Shown one piece after another: positions 1 through 8,724 of a DNA stretch of 64,000 nt (positions are counted from its first letter, which is position 1; the number at the start of each line of letters is the position of its first letter). Source of the DNA: Planctomycetota bacterium (GTDB lineage: Bacteria > Planctomycetota > UBA8742 > UBA2392); assembly GCA_019636215.1 (NCBI GenBank), contig JAHBXZ010000001.1:443694-507693 (forward strand), read 5' to 3'. The notes below the pieces were generated by a model that saw only the letters and a program-made list of their open reading frames with translations, had not been told where the DNA came from and did not search any database. Both the position numbers and the translations under genes were made by a program.

Positions 1-993
1 CAGGTTCATATCGGGCTCGACCACGCCGGCCAGCACCACCAGCGGCACGCCTGCCGCATGGCAGCGGGCTGCTACGGCCGCGACCAGCTTGCCCTCGGCG
101 GTCTGGTGGTCAAAGCTGCCTTCGCCGGTGATGACCAGGTCGGCCGCACCCAACAGTCGCGAAAAATCCAGAAGGTCGAGCACCGCATCAGCGCCGTGGC
201 GCAGCTTGCCGCCCAGCAGCGCCGCCACGCCAAAGCCAAGGCCGCCGGCGGCGCCGGTGCCGGGCTCAGTGCCCTTGAGTTTCACACCGGCCTCCAGCGA
301 TGCCAGTTGCAGCATCGCCAGTGATTCCTCCAGCTTGTGCAGTGCCCGCGTGGTGCCGCCCTTCTGCACCACGAACTTGCGGCTGGCGCCCTGTTCGCCC
401 AGCAGGGGCGTACTTACGTCGCACAGGGCCGAAAGACTGACAGTGCGCAGGCGCGTATCCAGCCCCGAAAGATCCAGTCGCCGCGCCTTGATCAGCGCGC
501 CCCCGGTGGGCTGAATGTCATTGCCTTCCGCATCAAGAATGCGCGCGCCAAGCGCAACGGCCATGCCCGCCCCGCCGTCGCTGGTGGCGCTGCCGCCAAG
601 GCCCACGGATATCTCAGTTGCTCCGGCATCCAGCGCGTGGCGGATCATTTCTCCGACACCGAACGTGGAGGTCTTCAGCGGGTCGCGCTCGGATTCATCC
701 AGCCGCCACAACCCGCAGGCCTGGGCGCTTTCCACCAGTGCGCGCCGACCGTCGGCCGTCAGCCCAAGCACGGCGTCGACGGGTGTGCCCAGCGGCCCGC
801 GCACCTTGACGGTTTCGCGGCGCGGAAACGCAGCCGCCAGCACATCCAGAGTGCCCTCGCCGCCGTCGGCCAGGGGCAGAAGCGCAGGCAGGCCGGCGGC
901 ATCGGAAACGCCGCGGGCAATCGCCTGCGCGGCCTGCAGCGCGCTGCAGGCCTGCTTGAATTTGTCTGGTGCGCAAAGTACGCGCGGGGTCAT
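1..993 (-). CDS. Glycerate kinase (3' end cut by window edge)
   Basis: Phosphorylates D-glycerate with ATP, feeding glycerate into glycolysis or the serine cycle; cytosolic. The first residues (MTPRVLCAPDKFK) and the Gly-rich stretches GLGGSATSDGGAG, FVVQKGG and GTGAAGGLGFG are typical of the GlxK/GarK family. 331 codons are present, against about 380 in complete members, so roughly the last 50 residues lie beyond position 1. The ATG overlaps the TGA of the small upstream gene by 4 bp (ATGA), so the two are probably translationally coupled. The start fits the family's usual N-terminus. Family assignment is firm; the stereochemical class (2- or 3-phosphate product) cannot be told from the sequence. 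Confidence 0.93.
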   Translation of the reverse strand, partial: MTPRVLCAPDKFKQACSALQAAQAIARGVSDAAGLPALLPLADGGEGTLDVLAAAFPRRETVKVRGPLGTPVDAVLGLTADGRRALVESAQACGLWRLDESERDPLKTSTFGVGEMIRHALDAGATEISVGLGGSATSDGGAGMAVALGARILDAEGNDIQPTGGALIKARRLDLSGLDTRLRTVSLSALCDVSTPLLGEQGASRKFVVQKGGTTRALHKLEESLAMLQLASLEAGVKLKGTEPGTGAAGGLGFGVAALLGGKLRHGADAVLDLLDFSRLLGAADLVITGEGSFDHQTAEGKLVAAVAARCHAAGVPLVVLAGVVEPDMNL

Positions 994-1202
994 GTCTTGC
1001 GTTGCAGGTAGAACACGCGGCGCGACTGGTCGTGGCTGACGGGTTCCGAGATCACAGCGCTGAGCTCCCAGCCCTTTTCGCCGTAGTTGCGCAGCATCAT
1101 GGATTCAATGTCCACGCCGCTGAAGCCGGGGTTGCTGCGGTCCTGTTCGTGTCGTTCGTGCGCGTTAACTACGCGTTCAATCACTAGGTACTCGACGGGC
1201 AT
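990..1202 (-). CDS. DUF4177-like small protein
   Basis: A 70-residue protein with no signal peptide or membrane segment. It has the shape of DUF4177 proteins: a beta-rich start (VEYLVIERVV), a central NYGEKGWELSAVIS segment resembling the family's GxxGWELV core, and a final aromatic beta strand (RRVFYLQRK). Its stop codon overlaps the glycerate kinase start by 4 bp, and it follows a winged-helix regulator by 11 bp, so it probably sits inside a four-gene minus-strand transcript. Function unknown. Confidence 0.7.
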   Translation of the reverse strand: MPVEYLVIERVVNAHERHEQDRSNPGFSGVDIESMMLRNYGEKGWELSAVISEPVSHDQSRRVFYLQRKT

Positions 1203-1213
1203 GACGCCTCCGT

Positions 1214-1546
1214 TTACAGGCCTTGCACTTCGCCCATCAAGCGCTGCAGGGCGTTGAGGTAACCCGCAAGCGCCGCGCGCCCGCCGGGGGTGATTTCATA
1301 GGTCGTCTTGCTGCGTCCGCCGAACATGCCCTTGGCGGCCTGGATGTAGCCCGCGGATTCCAGCTTCTGTGTATGCGTGGAAAGGTTGCCGTCGGTCGCA
1401 GCCGTCAGCGCCTTGAGCTCGTTGAACGTCAACTGCCCGTGGCTGCCCAGCGCGGCCAGAATCGCCAGGCGCACGCGCTCGTGAATCAGCGGGTCCAGCG
1501 CAAGCGCCGGGCTGGAAACAGGTTCAAGTCTGGCCTTACCAGCCAT
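1214..1546 (-). CDS. Winged-helix transcriptional regulator (HTH_34/MarR-like)
   Basis: A 110-residue DNA-binding protein. LDPLIHERVRLAILAAL, then TFNELKALTAATDGNLSTHTQKL (recognition helix), then a GRSKTTYEITPGGRAAL wing, give the short winged-helix pattern seen in PF13601-type regulators; it is cytoplasmic and probably dimeric. The chosen ATG overlaps the 3' end of the upstream membrane-protein gene by 11 bp; an upstream alternative would add 15 residues unlike the family. Pairs of this regulator type with a small polytopic membrane protein recur in many genomes, so it likely controls its own operon. Ligand unknown. Confidence 0.85.
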   Translation of the reverse strand: MAGKARLEPVSSPALALDPLIHERVRLAILAALGSHGQLTFNELKALTAATDGNLSTHTQKLESAGYIQAAKGMFGGRSKTTYEITPGGRAALAGYLNALQRLMGEVQGL

Positions 1547-2141
1547 AACGCACCCCGACCCAAACACCCAGCAGGAAGTGCCCGGCACCAAAGGTGCTGG
1601 TGAAGAAGAGAAAATCCGTGCCGGTGCCCGGGATCATCGAAACCGCGCCGCCCAGCAGCATGAACAGTCCCAGCATGCGCACCGAGGAAATGCTGTGCGC
1701 GCCGGCGGCCACCAGTGCCGCGCCATAGCAAAGCATCCAGATCGAAAGGATAAAATCCAGCCGCCCCTGGATCGCAAAGCCCAAAGTCAGTGCCCCGCCC
1801 ACAGCCATGGCCGGCAGCATGGCAAACAGCAGGCGTTTGCCCAGCCGTGCCGCCAATGGCTGGCCGTCCTGGCGCGCGCGCCGCAGGCTGCCAAGCAGGT
1901 TAAGCTTGATCGAAAGCAGCAGCGTGGCCGACCACAGGAACACCATGATCCACAACTGGTCGCCACCCATGTTGATGCGCGATGCCGCGTCGGCCAGCCC
2001 GGCCTGGGATGTAAGGCCCGCGGCAAAAAACGCCATCACCCCCGATGCCAGCACCGCCGCGCCCGAAAGCGACGTAAGGCGCGAGTTGTCCTCCAGCGCC
2101 CGGGCAATGGTGTGCAGGTCGGTTTGGCTTGTCTGCTGCAT
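1536..2141 (-). CDS. Polytopic membrane protein coupled to regulator
   Basis: A 201-residue inner-membrane protein with about six hydrophobic helices (near residues 25-45, 63-82, 105-125, 130-148, 152-170, 178-197). It has no catalytic motif I recognise. It overlaps the downstream winged-helix regulator by 11 bp, so translation is likely coupled. The pairing suggests a stress- or envelope-related unit whose regulator acts on this operon; that is inference from context only. Confidence 0.75.
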   Translation of the reverse strand: MQQTSQTDLHTIARALEDNSRLTSLSGAAVLASGVMAFFAAGLTSQAGLADAASRINMGGDQLWIMVFLWSATLLLSIKLNLLGSLRRARQDGQPLAARLGKRLLFAMLPAMAVGGALTLGFAIQGRLDFILSIWMLCYGAALVAAGAHSISSVRMLGLFMLLGGAVSMIPGTGTDFLFFTSTFGAGHFLLGVWVGVRYGW

Positions 2142-2194
2142 GCCCGCATTTTAGTGCCGATTGCCGGTTTGTCCGCATGGATTCCGGCGCGGGC

Positions 2195-2233
2195 AAAAAA
2201 GGAAGGCCCGGGGGCCGCCAAGCACCCCGGGCC
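2195..2233 (-). terminator. Intrinsic terminator after the BshC-like gene
   Basis: Read on the minus strand, GGCCCGGGG pairs with CCCCGGGCC around an 11-nt loop (2205-2213 with 2225-2233). TTCC and a run of six T follow (2195-2200). It lies 40 bp past the stop of the BshC-like gene. Confidence 0.8.
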
Positions 2234-2272
2234 ATGAGCACGTGCAACCATGGCCGCACGTACCGCGATAGT

Positions 2273-3562
2273 TCATTCACCGGCGCCGGACGAAGGCGCC
2301 ACAAACACCGCCTGGTGCCGCAGGTCGTCCACCTGCAGCACATTGCGCAGTCCGCCGAGGAACTCGGGCCCATAAAAATCAAGAAAGTGGAACAGGCTGA
2401 CGGATTCCTGCTGCGGACGGCCGTCGGGCAGCAGATAGCCGTAGAGTTTACCCAGTTGCTTGCGGTTGGTTTCCACTTCGCGCGCGGCTTCCACCACGGC
2501 GCGGGCGCGAATGCGGTCGCAGCCGATATCAAAGTTGTTCAGCGCGTTGCGGATCTCGGATGCCGGCTTCCAGCCCAAGTCATTCAAGCCAAGCTCAAAC
2601 CGCAGAATCTCGGACAACACGCGCTCTTTGGCCGCGGCCACGGAGCCCTGAACGTCGTCGGGCACCTGGCGCCGCGCGACTTCTTCGGGTTTCACCTCGC
2701 CGGCCAGGATTTCCTCGAGTGTCAGCCCGAACTTCACCAGCCAGCTTTCCACCTTGCCTTCCACAATCGTCGCGCTCAGGCCGGGAAATGGCACAGGCTC
2801 GCCGGGAGGCACGGTGGCAGGCACCGGGCCCTGTACGATCTGCGCGATCAAGGGCAGGCGCGAGAACAGCCGGCGCAGGCTGAACTCGTGGCTTGCGCCC
2901 TCGGCGGGCGGCAAGGCCGCGATCGCGTCGTCGTCGAACCACTTAAGCAGCAGGCGGGCCTTGAACAGGTCCGGGTCCGGGTCTGCTGCGCGGGCAATCT
3001 GGTCCAGCAGCAGGGCGGAAAAGCCCGTGCCGGGCAAACCGGCGCGCAGGGTGCCCAGGTATTTTTCGGTGTCGCCGCCACGGAAGCCGATGTCCTCAAA
3101 CTCGCCGCTGCGCTGGATGATCACGCACTGGCCGGTCTCGCCGCGTTGGCCGATTTCAAGGACCGGCCACAGCAGGGTGACTACCTTGCCCAGCTTGCGT
3201 GCGCGCAGTTGGTCGGCCAGTTCCAGCCCGGCCACCAGGCGCAGCACTTCGTCCATGCGCGGGGCGGCCACGCCCTTGATCAGCGGCACAACGACCGCAA
3301 GGCCTTCGTTACGGGTAAGCAGCTTCAGTGCGTCCAGCTGGCGACGGTTCGCTCCGGCCTGACGCATCCATGACAGGTAGGACGACTCAAGTTCAGCGTC
3401 GGGCGAGAAAGTGTTGCGCGCCAGACGACGGGCCAGGATCTGGAAGTTCGCAAACGCACTCTTGGGAAGTTTTGCGCGACGCAAAGGAATGCGCGCCAAG
3501 GTTCCACTGCGCCCGGTGCCCGGGCGAGTCGTCAGGGGAAGCTTCTCAACGCGGTAGGACAT
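2273..3562 (-). CDS. BshC-like protein (bacillithiol cysteine-ligase family, divergent)
   Basis: BshC joins cysteine to GlcN-malate in bacillithiol synthesis. This 429-residue protein begins MSYRVEKLPL, like BshC N-termini, which is why the second in-frame ATG was chosen. It keeps the C-terminal pattern of helix, LPDGRPQQE, LFHFLDFYGPEFL and a final beta strand that characterises the family. In the middle, the usual TGQQxGLxxGPLYTxYK segment is replaced by VVVPLIKGVAAPRMDE, and the EDHDFxE segment is absent. It is also shorter than the usual ~530 residues. It may therefore be a non-catalytic or repurposed homologue. No bshA or bshB gene is seen nearby. It is transcribed alone, with a terminator downstream. 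Confidence 0.55.
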   Translation of the reverse strand: MSYRVEKLPLTTRPGTGRSGTLARIPLRRAKLPKSAFANFQILARRLARNTFSPDAELESSYLSWMRQAGANRRQLDALKLLTRNEGLAVVVPLIKGVAAPRMDEVLRLVAGLELADQLRARKLGKVVTLLWPVLEIGQRGETGQCVIIQRSGEFEDIGFRGGDTEKYLGTLRAGLPGTGFSALLLDQIARAADPDPDLFKARLLLKWFDDDAIAALPPAEGASHEFSLRRLFSRLPLIAQIVQGPVPATVPPGEPVPFPGLSATIVEGKVESWLVKFGLTLEEILAGEVKPEEVARRQVPDDVQGSVAAAKERVLSEILRFELGLNDLGWKPASEIRNALNNFDIGCDRIRARAVVEAAREVETNRKQLGKLYGYLLPDGRPQQESVSLFHFLDFYGPEFLGGLRNVLQVDDLRHQAVFVAPSSGAGE

Positions 3563-3910
3563 TGCAATCAACCACCTCTACAGGGCCACCCCCGAACGCA
3601 TGTTATTGTACCAGTAGCATCGACGCTTCCCGACCCGGGGAACAGCAATAAATTCAATGGAAGTCATAACTTATGGCGACTTGGCCATTTACGAGGGATG
3701 AAAAAATCAGCCGCCAAAATGGCTGGCAAAAATGGGCGATTTGGTGGCAAATGTCGGTATCAACGTAACTTTCGAAATCAAAAAGCCTTGCGCCAAGCCA
3801 GCGAACCGGGGCCGAACTGGTGGCCGGTTGGCCTCGATTGATGTCACAGGCGTGTGCGATGCCGAAGTCCAATCCGCGCTGCCTTTGTTACCATCCGCGC
3901 GGAGGCCTGA
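3563..3910. other. Divergent intergenic region
   Basis: 348 bp between two divergent genes, with a relatively A/T-rich core (about 3640-3780). It must hold both promoters, but I see no convincing -35/-10 pair. On the minus strand a weak hairpin (GCCAGCC, ATTTT, GGCGGC; near 3708-3725) followed by GATTTTTT could act as a leader attenuator. A GGAGG at about 3900-3904 is the ribosome-binding site of the M61 peptidase gene. A 72-codon minus ORF here has no family resemblance and was not called. Confidence 0.5.
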
Positions 3911-5641
3911 ATGACCGCAAAACTTCGCCACGGCAGCATGCAGGTTGCCTACACGGTTGCCATGCCGGATCCGTCCAGCCACACATTTGAAGTGCAGGGC
4001 GAAGTGACCGGCGTGGGTGAGGATTGCACGCTGGCCATGCCGGTATGGACGCCCGGCAGTTACAAGTTGCGCGAGTTTGCCAAGAACATCAGCGCGTTTG
4101 CGGTGCGCGGCGCCCAGTGTGAAATGCTGGACAAGCAGCGCTGGCGGGTGACCGGCATCCGCGCTGGCGCTTTCAAGTTCCAGTTCAGCCTGTACGCCGA
4201 CGAACTTTCGGTTCGCACCCCGCACCTGGATGAAACCCACGGGTTCTTTCTTGGCACCAACCTGTTCCCGTTTGTCGAAAGTGCCGTGGAGGGCCGGCCC
4301 GCGCCCTGCGGCTACGAAATCACGATCAGGCCGCACCGCGGCTGGAAGGTGGCGACCAGCCTGAAACCGGCCGGCCCCAGCACCTGGCGCGCGCCGGATT
4401 ACGACATTCTGGGCGACACGCCCTTTGAGATCGGCACCCACCAGGTGCGCAGCTTTACGGTCATGGGCGTAAAGCACGATGTGGCGTTTTATGGCTATGG
4501 CAACTTCGATGCCGACCGCATTGTCAGGGATACAGCCAAGGTTGTGCAGGCCCAGGGCAAGCTGTTTGGCAGATTGCCCTACGATTACTACCTGTTCATT
4601 CACCACATTACGCCCGACAGCGGCGGCGGGCTGGAACACCTGAACAGTTGCGTGTGTGGCTGGAACTCGTGGAAGTTCAAGAAAGAGGACGACTACCAGG
4701 CGTTCATCCGCCTGGTCAGCCACGAGTTCTTTCATGTCTGGAACGTCAAGCGCATCCGCCCGGCGATCCTGGGGCCGTTCAACTATTCGCGCGAGCAGCA
4801 CACCAGGGCGCTGTGGGTCATGGAGGGTCTGACGCAGTACTACGAACGCATCTGGTGCGCCCGCGCCGGAGTGACAAAGCCTGATGTGGTGCTGCAGTCG
4901 TTTGCCGAAAACATCGACAAAGAGGACAACCGCCCCGGCCGCAAGGTCATGTCGCTGGAAAACGCGAGCTGGCTGGCCTGGACCAAGCTGTACCTGGCCG
5001 ACGAAAACTACCTGAACAGCGGCGTAAGCTATTACTCGCGTGGCTCGCAGGTGGGTCTGCTGCTGGATGCAAAGATCCGCGCGGCCACGGGTGGCCAGAA
5101 GAACCTCGACCATGTGATGAAGCTTGCCATGCAGCGCTTTGGCTGGCCCAAGCCAGGTTTTCCCGAGGGCGGTTTTGAGGCCCTATGTGAAGAGGTGGCC
5201 GGTCGCAAGCTGACGAGATTCTGGCGCGATCATGTGCAGGGCACCCGCGAGCTGGATTACACGGAGTTTCTGGATGTCTACGGTCTGGAGTTCACCCGCG
5301 AAAACGACAAGACCGAGCCCTGGCTTGGATTAGCCTTCAACGGCACACGCGTCAGCGCGGTGCACGCCGAGGGCCCCGGCCGCAAGTCCGGGTTGCAGCC
5401 CCGGGATGAAGTCATCGCTGTGAACGGTCACCGCGTGGATGGCAAGTCGCTTGCACAGCGGCTGGAGGACTGCAAGACCGGCGATATCGTAGAGCTTGCT
5501 GTGTTCCGGCGTGAGAGGCTGGTGCGCGTGTCAGTGCGAGTGCAATCCAGGCCGGCGGGCAAGCTCGAGCTGCAACTCGTGAAGCGGCCGACGGCGTTGC
5601 AGAAGAAGAACTTCCGGTCCTGGCTTGGTGTGCGCGTATAG
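3911..5641 (+). CDS. M61-family metallopeptidase with PDZ domain
   Basis: A 576-residue zinc aminopeptidase/endopeptidase of the glycyl-aminopeptidase (M61) family. The N-terminal beta domain (about 1-170) carries the usual WTPGSYKLREFAKNI-type motif. The catalytic domain has HEFFHVWNVKRIRP, with zinc ligands H271 and H275 and catalytic E272, and the third ligand is probably E305 in VMEGLTQYY. A PDZ domain occupies about 475-560. No signal peptide is visible, so it may be cytoplasmic. GGAGG lies 7 bases before the ATG. It stands alone, with the TPR gene 46 bp downstream on the same strand. Confidence 0.93.
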   Translation: MTAKLRHGSMQVAYTVAMPDPSSHTFEVQGEVTGVGEDCTLAMPVWTPGSYKLREFAKNISAFAVRGAQCEMLDKQRWRVTGIRAGAFKFQFSLYADELSVRTPHLDETHGFFLGTNLFPFVESAVEGRPAPCGYEITIRPHRGWKVATSLKPAGPSTWRAPDYDILGDTPFEIGTHQVRSFTVMGVKHDVAFYGYGNFDADRIVRDTAKVVQAQGKLFGRLPYDYYLFIHHITPDSGGGLEHLNSCVCGWNSWKFKKEDDYQAFIRLVSHEFFHVWNVKRIRPAILGPFNYSREQHTRALWVMEGLTQYYERIWCARAGVTKPDVVLQSFAENIDKEDNRPGRKVMSLENASWLAWTKLYLADENYLNSGVSYYSRGSQVGLLLDAKIRAATGGQKNLDHVMKLAMQRFGWPKPGFPEGGFEALCEEVAGRKLTRFWRDHVQGTRELDYTEFLDVYGLEFTRENDKTEPWLGLAFNGTRVSAVHAEGPGRKSGLQPRDEVIAVNGHRVDGKSLAQRLEDCKTGDIVELAVFRRERLVRVSVRVQSRPAGKLELQLVKRPTALQKKNFRSWLGVRV

Positions 5642-5687
5642 GCATCGGTAACAGGGTTGCCGGGTTGGAATGATACAACGCTGAGCC

Positions 5688-6959
5688 ATGGAAGAGTCCG
5701 ACTACCTGTTCCGCCATGCCGCCCTGCGCGATGCTGCCTATGCGCTGCAGGTGCCGTCCGAGCGCGCGCGGCTTCACCGCATCGTGTTTGAGATCATGGA
5801 ACAGCTTGTCACGGAAGAAGATCGCGCGCAGGTCGCCCTGGCACTGGCAGAGCATGCCTTGATGGCACAGCGTGGAGTGACCTGGGCCGGCGACAGCCTG
5901 CATCGCAAGGAACTGGAGTACCTGCAGGCCGCCGCGATTACCGCCGCCGCGCGCTATGAAAACGACCTGGCCGCGCGCCTGTTTGACCGTGTGGCCGATC
6001 ACCCGCTGTGTACCCAGGGCCAGCGCGTGGATGCCATGGTGGAGTGCGGCACCATCCTTTGGTTTGCGGGCAAACGCCAGGCCGCCATCCGTAAACTGGA
6101 CGCCGCCGTTCAAGGCGCATCCAGCGACCTGCCGCGGCTTGCTTTTGCGTTGATAGAGCGCGGCGCACTGTACCGCGACCTGAACCAGCTTGACCGCGCG
6201 CAGCGAGACTTGTGCCTGGCCCTGGATGTGGCCCGTGACTGCGCCGACAGGAAGCTGCAGCTGCGTGCCATGGGCAACCTGAGTACCTTGCGCCAGCGTG
6301 GAAAATCGGCCGCGGAGGTTGAGGCCATGTACGCGCCGGTTCTGGCAATGGCCACCGAACTTGGCAACGCCCGCGCCATCGGCATTTCCAAGGGGCAGAT
6401 CGCGCAGGCCTGCAGTGAGAACGGCGACTACGCACGCGCCGAGTCGCTGTTGATTGAATCGTTACAGCTGCTGCGCCAGACCGGTGACAGCATGAACGAA
6501 GCTGTGATGCTGGCCACGCTGGGCATGACGTTTCTTGAACGCGGGGACGGCGACGTGCGCGGCGCACGCCAGAAGGCCGCAGCGTACTTTCGCGAAGCCC
6601 TGCGCGTGAACAACAGTATCGGGAACCGGCCGCAACAGCCGGAATGTTACGCGGGCCTTGCCCGCGCCTGCCTGGACCTGGGGCTGGTACAGGAGGCGCA
6701 GCGTCACGCGCGTCTTGCCGTGGCCGAGGGCCAGGAACTGGGCAAGCCTGCCAGCGTCGCTTCGGCCATGTTTGTGCTGGGCCGGCTGCATGAACTGGCC
6801 GGTGAGCTTGCCGACGCCGAGGCAACCTGGCGCCAGGGGTTTGAGATCGCGCGCGAGCTGGGTCTGAATGAGCCCACCCGAAAGCTGCGCCAGAGCCTTT
6901 CCGGCCTGTTGCGCAAAACCGGCCGCCTGCGCGAGGCCGAACTGCTTGAGACCGCCTGA
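5688..6959 (+). CDS. TPR protein resembling the C-terminal part of large signalling ATPases
   Basis: A 423-residue helical-repeat protein. It opens with YLFRHAALRDAAYALQVPSERARLH, the sequence that normally links the ATPase core to the TPR region in AAA/kinase signalling proteins (FRHxLLRDAAYxxL...RxRLH). About eight TPR-like repeats follow. A TGA lies in frame directly before the ATG (5682-5684), so the ATPase part is truly missing here. It could be a free-standing scaffold or a relic of a larger gene. No signal peptide or membrane helix. The gene abuts the stop of the convergent minus-strand gene. Confidence 0.75.
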   Translation: MEESDYLFRHAALRDAAYALQVPSERARLHRIVFEIMEQLVTEEDRAQVALALAEHALMAQRGVTWAGDSLHRKELEYLQAAAITAAARYENDLAARLFDRVADHPLCTQGQRVDAMVECGTILWFAGKRQAAIRKLDAAVQGASSDLPRLAFALIERGALYRDLNQLDRAQRDLCLALDVARDCADRKLQLRAMGNLSTLRQRGKSAAEVEAMYAPVLAMATELGNARAIGISKGQIAQACSENGDYARAESLLIESLQLLRQTGDSMNEAVMLATLGMTFLERGDGDVRGARQKAAAYFREALRVNNSIGNRPQQPECYAGLARACLDLGLVQEAQRHARLAVAEGQELGKPASVASAMFVLGRLHELAGELADAEATWRQGFEIARELGLNEPTRKLRQSLSGLLRKTGRLREAELLETA

Positions 6960-7745
6960 CTACTTCACCGGCAGTTCCAGCCAGCGGGCGTCGCGCACAT
7001 CGGCCGGCTGGGCGTCCTTGCCCACAGGCTGGGGCCATAACAGCCACCGGGTGCGAAGCTGGCCGGTTACGCGGCGCGGCAGGCCGTCGTACTGCTCGCG
7101 CGTGGACCAGAAGTCATCACTGTTGGCCGAAAGCTGCGTGGTGTGGGTGGTCAGTGTGCAGCCCTGAAGCCAACGGGAATCTTCGTGTTCCAGGCGCAGT
7201 AGAAACGCAAACAACGTGGCTTTGCCGTCGCGGCCGGGGATCTCCAGCGTACACAGCAGCGCGGCATCCAGGGCTTCGCCTTCGCGAAGCAGAACCGGCA
7301 CGAACTCGCCGGGGCCGCGCAGTGTCTCGCTGCCGGCGCGCACCAGGCTGCGCCCGGGCGCGAATTTCGCCAGCAGATTCGCGACGGCCGCGCCAGGCTC
7401 AATTACCTGGGACTGCTTCAGGAACTCCTTCTCGTCGGCGTAGACCCGCGCTTCCTGCACGGTCAGGCCGTCTATCACCGCATCGGGTTCGCTGTCTACA
7501 ATCACAGGCAAGGCCGCGGTGCCCAGGAACTTGTCGCCCAGCCAGACACGGGCGCCCTCAGGGGCGCGGATGACAAAACTCTTGGCGTACCGGGTGTCGA
7601 ACAGCCGCACGAACATGGCGTCGCGCAGCTCGCCCCAGATTGCCATGGTCAGCGAAAACGCCAGCGCCAACACCAGCATGCAGGCGAAGCCTATGCGCAG
7701 TGTGCGCATGGCTGGTGACATAGGTTCTTCCGGCGCATCGGCCAT
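6960..7745 (-). CDS. Single-pass membrane protein of unknown function
   Basis: A 261-residue protein with a cytoplasmic N-terminus, one membrane helix (about 16-37, TLRIGFACMLVLALAFSLTM) and a beta-rich external domain. An early segment, FVIRAPEGARVWLGDKFLG, resembles a PEGA-type surface repeat (xGAxVWxGDxxxG), though only one copy is visible. No enzyme motif. It is convergent with the TPR gene (adjacent stops). Confidence 0.6.
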   Translation of the reverse strand: MADAPEEPMSPAMRTLRIGFACMLVLALAFSLTMAIWGELRDAMFVRLFDTRYAKSFVIRAPEGARVWLGDKFLGTAALPVIVDSEPDAVIDGLTVQEARVYADEKEFLKQSQVIEPGAAVANLLAKFAPGRSLVRAGSETLRGPGEFVPVLLREGEALDAALLCTLEIPGRDGKATLFAFLLRLEHEDSRWLQGCTLTTHTTQLSANSDDFWSTREQYDGLPRRVTGQLRTRWLLWPQPVGKDAQPADVRDARWLELPVK

Positions 7746-7795
7746 GGCGTGAGCCTAACAAATGCCGACGCTCCTGCACCGGTGGCGCGCAAAGT

Positions 7796-8650
7796 CTAGG
7801 CCGGTGGTCGCTTGCCCGGCAACGGCGGCCGGTTTCCCGGCATGGCGGGACGGGGCCCCGGTGGTGGCGGCGCCTGAACCTGCGGGTGGCCGTGATCGTG
7901 CGGGTGGGGGTGCGGGTGGGGGTGCGGGTGGGGGTGCGGGTGGGGGTGCGGGTGCGGGTGTCCCGGCATCGGCGGCCGGCCGCCGGGCATGGGCATGTTG
8001 ATCGGAGTCTTGGCCTTGCGGCTGGATCGCAGGGTCATAAAGCCAATTCCGCCGCCCAGCGCCATCAGCACGGCGCCGCCCAGCAGCATAAGGCCACCGG
8101 TGCCGCCATCGGGCTTGCCGTCCATGTCAATGATGCGGAACTTCGGTGCAACGTTGCCCATGTCGCGCAGGATCTTCTCGTCGTCGCTGTCCAGGTCAAA
8201 TCCGGTGCGAACCAGCCCTGAAACCGTGCGGGTTTCGTAAAGCCGGTTGGCGTTCTGGGCAAACCAGTTTTCGTCTTTGCGTTCCTCGGCGGTCCAGGCC
8301 TGCTCCATGAACTGCTTCTTGGCGTTGTCCTCAACCACAAAGAAGCACTTCACCGGGCTTTCATCCTTCTCACTGGCCCAGGCGGCCACGAAGTACTCTT
8401 TCGTGACGCTGGTGGTGCGGCCTTTGCGCTTGTGTTCGGTGTCAATGCGGGCCGAGGCCGACCAGTCAATGTAGACGTTGCTGAGTTCCACCCATTCGGC
8501 GTCGCTTTCGGCTGCCGCCCATTCGGTGTAGGTCATCCTTGTGGGTTCGCTGTTCTTCATGGCGACAAAGGTCTTGTGCCCGCCCTTGGCCAGCACAAAC
8601 CCGCCACCTACAAGCAACCCCAACGCAAACAGATACCCGCGCGGCCCCAT
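7796..8650 (-). CDS. Two-helix membrane protein with His-Pro repeat tail
   Basis: A 284-residue protein: an N-terminal helix (about 3-22), an external domain of about 160 residues, a second helix (about 185-207), then a Pro/Gly/Met-rich tail with ten consecutive His-Pro pairs followed by HDHGHP. The arrangement puts the His-rich tail on the same side as the N-terminus, probably the cytoplasm; the tail could bind metal. The external part resembles no family I can name. The repeat is built from a 6-bp GGGTGC-like DNA unit. Neighbouring genes are on the same strand but separated by about 50-75 bp. Confidence 0.65.
   Translation of the reverse strand: MGPRGYLFALGLLVGGGFVLAKGGHKTFVAMKNSEPTRMTYTEWAAAESDAEWVELSNVYIDWSASARIDTEHKRKGRTTSVTKEYFVAAWASEKDESPVKCFFVVEDNAKKQFMEQAWTAEERKDENWFAQNANRLYETRTVSGLVRTGFDLDSDDEKILRDMGNVAPKFRIIDMDGKPDGGTGGLMLLGGAVLMALGGGIGFMTLRSSRKAKTPINMPMPGGRPPMPGHPHPHPHPHPHPHPHPHPHPHDHGHPQVQAPPPPGPRPAMPGNRPPLPGKRPPA
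7898..7961. repeat. GGGTGC-type short tandem repeat inside a gene
   Basis: About ten copies of a 6-bp unit alternating between GGGGTG and CGGGTG. They encode the His-Pro tract on the minus strand. Because the unit is a multiple of 3, length changes keep the frame and only alter the number of His-Pro pairs. Confidence 0.9.
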
Positions 8651-8663
8651 GGCTCCCCCTGTG

Positions 8664-8692
8664 ATAAAAGCGACGGCGGCATACTAGCCGCC
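8664..8692 (-). terminator. Possible terminator after cystathionine beta-synthase
   Basis: On the minus strand GGCGGC, TAGTAT, GCCGCC (8675-8692) is followed after a few bases by CTTTTAT. The stem is short and the T-run weak. Confidence 0.45.
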
Positions 8693-8724
8693 ATCGGGAT
8701 CGCGCCAACGGGATTTTTTCGCAG

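Noticed and set aside
3654..3872. 72-codon minus ORF in the intergenic region
   Set aside because: No recognisable motif, no RBS and unlike its neighbours in composition; left as intergenic.
3707..5113. Long antisense open frame over the M61 peptidase
   Set aside because: It shows no family resemblance, and the opposite strand encodes a complete M61 enzyme with zinc motif and RBS. High GC makes such antisense frames common here.
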